Source: a bacterium (lineage in GTDB: Bacteria; Elusimicrobiota; Elusimicrobia; UBA1565). From it: a stretch of 35,246 nucleotides of DNA. Positions 31,910-35,246 of the stretch are shown piece after piece. The notes beneath the pieces are model-generated. The model saw only the letters and a list, made by a program, of their open reading frames with translations, ran no database searches and was not told where the DNA came from. How positions within the stretch are numbered: position 1 is the stretch's first letter; every line of letters begins with the position of its first letter. Where the stretch lies: positions 1 through 35,246 of the forward strand of contig SCTT01000319.1 of assembly GCA_004322435.1 (NCBI GenBank), read 5' to 3'. The position numbers and the translations under genes are program-made.

Positions 31910-32608
31910 ATGGCTCCCCCGAAGGCGCTCCTCTTCGACTTCGGCGGCACGCTCGATGACGACGGCCGCCCGTGGCTCGAACGCCTCCGCCCGCTGTGGC
32001 GGGAGGCCGGCGCGCGCCAACCCGACGCCGCCTTGGACCGCGCCTTCTACGACGCCGACGACAACCTCCCCAAGCGCCACGACCTGACGGGCCTGGACCT
32101 CGCCGCGACCGTGGCGCTCCAATGCGCGGACACCGGCCGGGTCCTGCTGCCCGAGGACCCCGACGCGGCGGCCCGGGTCGCCCGGCGCTACACGTCCGAG
32201 AGCCGCGCGGCGCTCGCCCGCAACAAGCCCGTCCTCGCGCGCCTCGCCCGCCGCTTCAAGCTCGGCGTGGTCTCGAACTTCTACGGGAACCTCGAAGGCC
32301 TCCTCGCCGCGGAGGGCCTCGGAGGCCTCTTCGGCGCCGTCGCCGACTCCGGCCGCGTCGGCGTCGAGAAGCCGGACGCGGCCATCTTCCAGTGGGCCCT
32401 CTCGCGCCTGAGCGTGACGCCGGGCGAGGCCTGGATGGTGGGGGATTCCCTCAAGCGCGACATGGCCGGGGCGGAGCGGCTCGGCATGGGCCACGTCTGG
32501 CTGGCCGGCCCCTCTCCCAAGACCCCGCCCTGCTGCGGGGACGCGCGCGTCCTCTCCTCGTTGGCCGGGCTCGAGGCCCTCGTGGCCCCCGCGGAGGCCG
32601 CGCGTTGA
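31910..32608 (+). CDS. HAD-superfamily hydrolase (subfamily IA-like)
   Basis: A 232-residue HAD protein. Motif I is LLFDFGGTLDDD (7-18), with nucleophile Asp10 but Gly12 where phosphatases normally carry the second Asp. Motif II is LGVVSNF (Ser), motif III the lysine of GVEKPDAAIF, and motif IV MVGDSLKRDMAGAERLG. A helical cap lies between motifs I and II (residues 18-100). The DxGGT variant occurs in several IA subgroups, so phosphatase activity is likely but not certain. It is the first gene of a four-gene unit and its stop overlaps the next start (TTGA). A sugar-phosphate or other phosphorylated intermediate is the natural substrate guess. No ribosome site is seen before the ATG. Confidence 0.87.
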   Translation: MAPPKALLFDFGGTLDDDGRPWLERLRPLWREAGARQPDAALDRAFYDADDNLPKRHDLTGLDLAATVALQCADTGRVLLPEDPDAAARVARRYTSESRAALARNKPVLARLARRFKLGVVSNFYGNLEGLLAAEGLGGLFGAVADSGRVGVEKPDAAIFQWALSRLSVTPGEAWMVGDSLKRDMAGAERLGMGHVWLAGPSPKTPPCCGDARVLSSLAGLEALVAPAEAAR

Positions 32609-33324
32609 GGGCGGCCGGCGTCATTGCGGCGGGCCTTGGGCAGCGCCTGAAGGACTCCCACCCGGGCGTCCCCAAGCCGCTCGTGCCCGTCGCCGGCCGC
32701 CCGCTCGCGCACTGGGTCGTGTCGGGCCTGCTCGCCGCGGGCGTCGAGCGCGTCACGGTGCTGCTCAACAGCCGCGGCGACGCGGCGCGCGAGGCGCTTG
32801 AGCGGGGCTTCCCCGGCCGGGTCGCGTTCCTGCGGGCCGACCCGCCCACCTCCTTTGACAGCTTCCGGCTCGTCGCGGCGCACCTGGCCCGGACCGAGAC
32901 CGCCTTCCTCATGAGCACCGTGGACGCCTTGGTGCCGCCGGCCGAGGTGCGCCGCTTCGCCGCCGCGGCGCTCTCGCCGTTTCCGGACGGCGCCGTCCCC
33001 GAGGCCGCCGTCGCGCTGACGCGCTACATCGACGACGAGAAGCCTCTGTGGACCGCGACCGACCCGACGGGCCGCGTGAGCGCCTTCGGCGACGCGGTCG
33101 TCCGCCGCGACGCCGTCACCTGCGGCCTCTACGCGCTGACGGCCGGCGCCGCCGCGACGCTGCCGCCGACCGCCGCGCGCCTGCGCGACTGGTGGTCCTC
33201 GCTGCCGGCCGCGGGCCGGCCGGTGCGCGGCGTGCTGCTCTCGGACACCGTCGACGTGGACCGCCCGGAAGACCTGCCCGCCGCCGAACGCCTGGCCGCG
33301 GCCCTCCTCAAGGAGGCCGCGTGA
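32605..33324 (+). CDS. Nucleotidyltransferase (NTP_transferase/MobA-like fold)
   Basis: A 239-residue GT-A-like nucleotidyltransferase. AGVIAAGLGQRLKDSHPGVP then KPLVPVAGRPLAHWVVSGL (24-42) is the G-x-G-x-R-(x)n-PKPL signature that binds the NTP, with Lys24 contacting phosphate. The acidic MSTVDALVP (about 99-107) would bind metal, and LSDTVDVDRPEDLPAAERL closes the fold as in MobA and IspD-like enzymes. It should transfer a nucleotidyl group to a phosphorylated sugar, alcohol or cofactor; which one is unknown. TTG 32605 overlaps the HAD stop and starts directly at the first strand; no better start is available. Confidence 0.85.
   Translation: MRAAGVIAAGLGQRLKDSHPGVPKPLVPVAGRPLAHWVVSGLLAAGVERVTVLLNSRGDAAREALERGFPGRVAFLRADPPTSFDSFRLVAAHLARTETAFLMSTVDALVPPAEVRRFAAAALSPFPDGAVPEAAVALTRYIDDEKPLWTATDPTGRVSAFGDAVVRRDAVTCGLYALTAGAAATLPPTAARLRDWWSSLPAAGRPVRGVLLSDTVDVDRPEDLPAAERLAAALLKEAA
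33310..33316 (+). promoter_or_regulatory. Ribosome binding site of the ATP-grasp gene
   Basis: AAGGAGG lies inside the end of the nucleotidyltransferase gene, 4 nt before GTG 33321. It is a near-perfect Shine-Dalgarno sequence that supports this GTG as the start. Confidence 0.75.
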
Positions 33325-34166
33325 GCTTCAAGGCGCTGGGCGTCTTCCGCGAGCTGCAGAACTCCCCCGGCCGCGAGTCCGACGACGCCCTCATCCTCAA
33401 GGAGGTGCTCGAGCAGCTCGAGGTCTTGGGGGTGAAGACCACGGCCGTCACGCCCGAGGAGCTCGACGGCCTGCCGCTCTCCGGCTACGACGTCGTCATC
33501 CCGATGTGCGAGGCGCCCGCGCGCATCGCGCGCCTCGACGCCGAGGCGCGCCGCGGCGCGGCCGCGCTGTGGGTGAACCCGCCCTCGGCCGTGCTCGCCT
33601 GCTACCGCACCGCGATGGTGCCGCGCCTGGCCGCCGAGCCCGGCGTCGTGCAGCCGGTCGCCGAGGTCCGCGAGACCGCCGGCGGGCCCGGCCCCGCCCC
33701 GGAATTCCCCGCCCCGCACGGCTGGTGGGCCAAGCGCGGCGACGTGCACAACACCTGCGACCGCGACGTGGTGCGCGTCCCCGCCTGGGGCGACGCGCCC
33801 GCCGTGCTCGCCGACTTCGCCTCCCGCGGCATCCGCCACTGGGTGCTGCAGGCGCACGTGCCGGGCGATTTGGTGAAGTTCTACGGCGTGGGGCCGGGGC
33901 GCTGGTTCACCTGGTTCTACCACGACCCGGTGCGGGCCAGGCGCACGCCCTTCGACTTGGACGCCCTGGCCGAGCAGGCCGCGCGCGGCGCGCGCGCGCT
34001 GGGGCTCGAGGTCTTCGGCGGCGACGCCATCATCCGCGAGGACGGCTCGCCGGCCGTCATCGACCTGAACTCCTGGCCGTCCTTCGCGCGCGTGCGCCGC
34101 GGCGCGGCCGTCCAGATCTCCTGGCATCTGCAAAGACGCTTGAAAGCCCTCACGAGGACCCCATGA
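33321..34166 (+). CDS. ATP-grasp-fold protein, probable carboxylate-amine ligase
   Basis: A 281-residue protein. The N-terminal 100 residues form an alpha/beta domain (ALGVFRELQ; YDVVIPMCEAPARIARLD). The centre has GWWAKRGDVHN (134-144), where Lys138 would contact ATP. WVLQAHVPGDLVKFYGVGPG (174-193) is the ATP-grasp hinge and core, and GGDAIIREDGSPAVIDLNSW then PSF (233-254) holds the metal-binding Asp248 and Asn250. This resembles D-Ala-D-Ala ligase/RimK-type ATP-grasp enzymes, which join a carboxylate to an amine or amino acid through an acyl phosphate. It is shorter than Ddl (about 310 aa). It overlaps both neighbours (GTGA, ATGA), so it works with the nucleotidyltransferase and aminotransferase. 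Exact substrates are unknown. Confidence 0.82.
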   Translation: MSFKALGVFRELQNSPGRESDDALILKEVLEQLEVLGVKTTAVTPEELDGLPLSGYDVVIPMCEAPARIARLDAEARRGAAALWVNPPSAVLACYRTAMVPRLAAEPGVVQPVAEVRETAGGPGPAPEFPAPHGWWAKRGDVHNTCDRDVVRVPAWGDAPAVLADFASRGIRHWVLQAHVPGDLVKFYGVGPGRWFTWFYHDPVRARRTPFDLDALAEQAARGARALGLEVFGGDAIIREDGSPAVIDLNSWPSFARVRRGAAVQISWHLQRRLKALTRTP

Positions 34167-35246
34167 CCATGACGACCGACACGACCTGGGCCGGCCCGCG
34201 CTCTCTGGAGCTCTTCGCGGAGGAGCAGGGCTACCTGACCCCGGGCCTCCAGCAGATCGCGGTGTTCTCGAAGCTCGCGATGGCCAAGGGCCGCGGCGCG
34301 GTGCTCACCGACGAGGACGGCAAGGACTACCTGGACCTCGTCGCCGGCGTCTGCGTCGCCTCCATCGGACACGGCCACCCCGTCTGGGCCAAGGCGCTGG
34401 CCGACCAGGCCGCGGCGCTCTCGGTGGGCTCCTTCACCACGAAGGCGCGCGTCGAGTTCGGGCGGCGCCTGATGCCGCGCCTCCCGAAGGGCCTCGACCG
34501 CGTCCAGCTCTACTCGAGCGGCGCCGAGGCCGTCGAAGCGGCCTTCCGCCTCGCCAAGAGCCGCACCGGACACTTCGAGTTCGCCGGCTTCTGGGGCGGG
34601 TTCCACGGCAAGACCGGCGGCGTGCTGCCCCTCTTGGGCGATACGTCCTTCAAGCAGGCCCTGGGCCCGCTGATGCCCGGCACCTACAGCTTCCCGTTCC
34701 CGAACCCGTACCGCTGCCCGTTCAAAACGCAAGCCCCGCACGACTGCGCGGCGCACTGCCTGGACTTCCTGCGCGAGGGCCTCAAACGGCAGACGACCGG
34801 CTCCTTGGCCGCCCTCATCTGCGAGCCCATCCAGGGCACGGCGGGCAACGTCATACCGCCGGCGGGCTGGCTCAAAGGGCTCAAGGAGGTCGCCGCCGAG
34901 GCGGGCGCCCTCCTCATCGCCGACGAGATGATCACCGGCTTCGGCCGCACCGGCCGCTGGTTCGGCGTCGAGCACGAGGGCGTGACGCCAGACGTCATCA
35001 CCCTGGGCAAGGGCGTGGCCGGGGGCTTCCCCGTCAGCGGCGTCGTGACCTCCGCGGCCGTCGCCCAGTCGAAGCCCTTCGCCAACCCCTCCGGCTCCTC
35101 CTCGAGCTACGGCGGCAACCCGCTGGCCGCCGCCGCCTGCGCGGCGACCCTGCGCATCCTGGACGACGAGCGCCTCGTCGACAACAGCGCCAAGGTCGGC
35201 GCGCGGATGCTGAGCCGCCTCCAAGCCATGAAGGAGCGCTTCGCCT
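34163..35246 (+). CDS. Class III PLP-dependent aminotransferase, truncated by the window end
   Basis: 361 codons are present and the frame is still open at the end. The fold-type I class III pattern is clear: VLTDEDGKDYLDLVAGVCVA and SIGHGHPVWAKAL near residues 48-80, YSSGAEAVEAAFRLAKS for the phosphate site, FAGFWGGFHGKTGG, LICEPIQGTAGNV, and LLIADEMITGFGRTGRW, with Asp254 pairing with the pyridine nitrogen. DVITLGKGVAGGFPVSGVV provides the Schiff-base Lys283. Relatives include 4-aminobutyrate, ornithine and glutamate-1-semialdehyde enzymes; the specific amine is unknown. A CPFKTQAPHDCAAHC segment (near 190-204) with three cysteines is unusual and could bind metal. The ATG overlaps the ATP-grasp stop (ATGA). 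Confidence 0.9.
   Translation, partial: MTMTTDTTWAGPRSLELFAEEQGYLTPGLQQIAVFSKLAMAKGRGAVLTDEDGKDYLDLVAGVCVASIGHGHPVWAKALADQAAALSVGSFTTKARVEFGRRLMPRLPKGLDRVQLYSSGAEAVEAAFRLAKSRTGHFEFAGFWGGFHGKTGGVLPLLGDTSFKQALGPLMPGTYSFPFPNPYRCPFKTQAPHDCAAHCLDFLREGLKRQTTGSLAALICEPIQGTAGNVIPPAGWLKGLKEVAAEAGALLIADEMITGFGRTGRWFGVEHEGVTPDVITLGKGVAGGFPVSGVVTSAAVAQSKPFANPSGSSSSYGGNPLAAAACAATLRILDDERLVDNSAKVGARMLSRLQAMKERFA

Noticed and set aside
1-35246. tRNA genes, CRISPR arrays, insertion sequences, attachment sites or toxin-antitoxin pairs
   Set aside because: I looked for these by eye in the intergenic gaps, which total only about 370 bp, and saw no cloverleaf, direct repeat array or transposase.

Overview
The window is about 35 kb of very GC-rich, gene-dense bacterial DNA (GC above 70% by eye). 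It belongs to a diderm with type IV pili: a complete pilM-pilN-pilO-pilP-pilQ set is present, including an outer-membrane secretin. The gene style (GC-rich, minimal intergenic DNA, chained stop/start overlaps) would fit a high-GC member of Elusimicrobiota or a similar phylum. That placement is a weak inference, because no rRNA or other marker gene lies in the window. I found no tRNA, rRNA, CRISPR array, transposase or phage gene.

Layout. (1) Positions 1-2341, minus strand: a nucleotide-sugar unit (UDP-ManNAc dehydrogenase-like, Gfo/Idh/MocA oxidoreductase, a cut-off sugar epimerase). (2) Positions 2421-12719, plus strand: a nine-gene glycan unit (flippase, GT2, UDP-GlcNAc 2-epimerase WecB, GT2, GT4, two methyltransferases, a large membrane protein, and, unexpectedly, an AlkX/YcaQ-type DNA glycosylase). 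It is divergent from unit 1 across only 79 bp. (3) Positions 12716-31651, minus strand: a 16-gene, 18.9-kb run beginning with pilMNOPQ and continuing without a real gap into a Wzy_C/O-antigen-ligase-family protein with C-terminal repeats, two tandem YfhO-like membrane proteins, a methyltransferase, GT4, GT2, a STELLO/DUF288-like transferase, a plant-type GDP-mannose 3,5-epimerase, a GT-C membrane transferase, an asparagine-synthetase-type amidotransferase and an FkbM methyltransferase. (4) Positions 31910-35246, plus strand: a tight HAD / nucleotidyltransferase / ATP-grasp / class III aminotransferase unit that runs off the end.

How it fits together. Units 1-3 look like one surface-glycan locus. 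WecB and the dehydrogenase could make UDP-ManNAc and UDP-ManNAcA, and the amidotransferase could convert a uronic acid to an amide. The epimerase would supply GDP-L-galactose or GDP-L-gulose. The glycosyltransferases would build a lipid-linked oligosaccharide, the flippase would export it, and the Wzy_C protein would polymerise or transfer it. Because the Wzy_C gene follows pilQ by 10 bp, transfer of the glycan to a pilin is an attractive but untested possibility.

The most interesting regulatory feature is in the 258-bp gap ahead of pilM. A consensus-like promoter (TTGACA, 17 bp, TAAAAA with an extended TG) is followed within about 13 nt by a strong intrinsic terminator (12-bp interrupted GC stem, then eight U). 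Any transcript of the 16-gene unit from that promoter must pass it, so it looks like an attenuator or the end of a tiny leader RNA. Unit 4 looks like a small-molecule or conjugate biosynthesis pathway that I cannot name.
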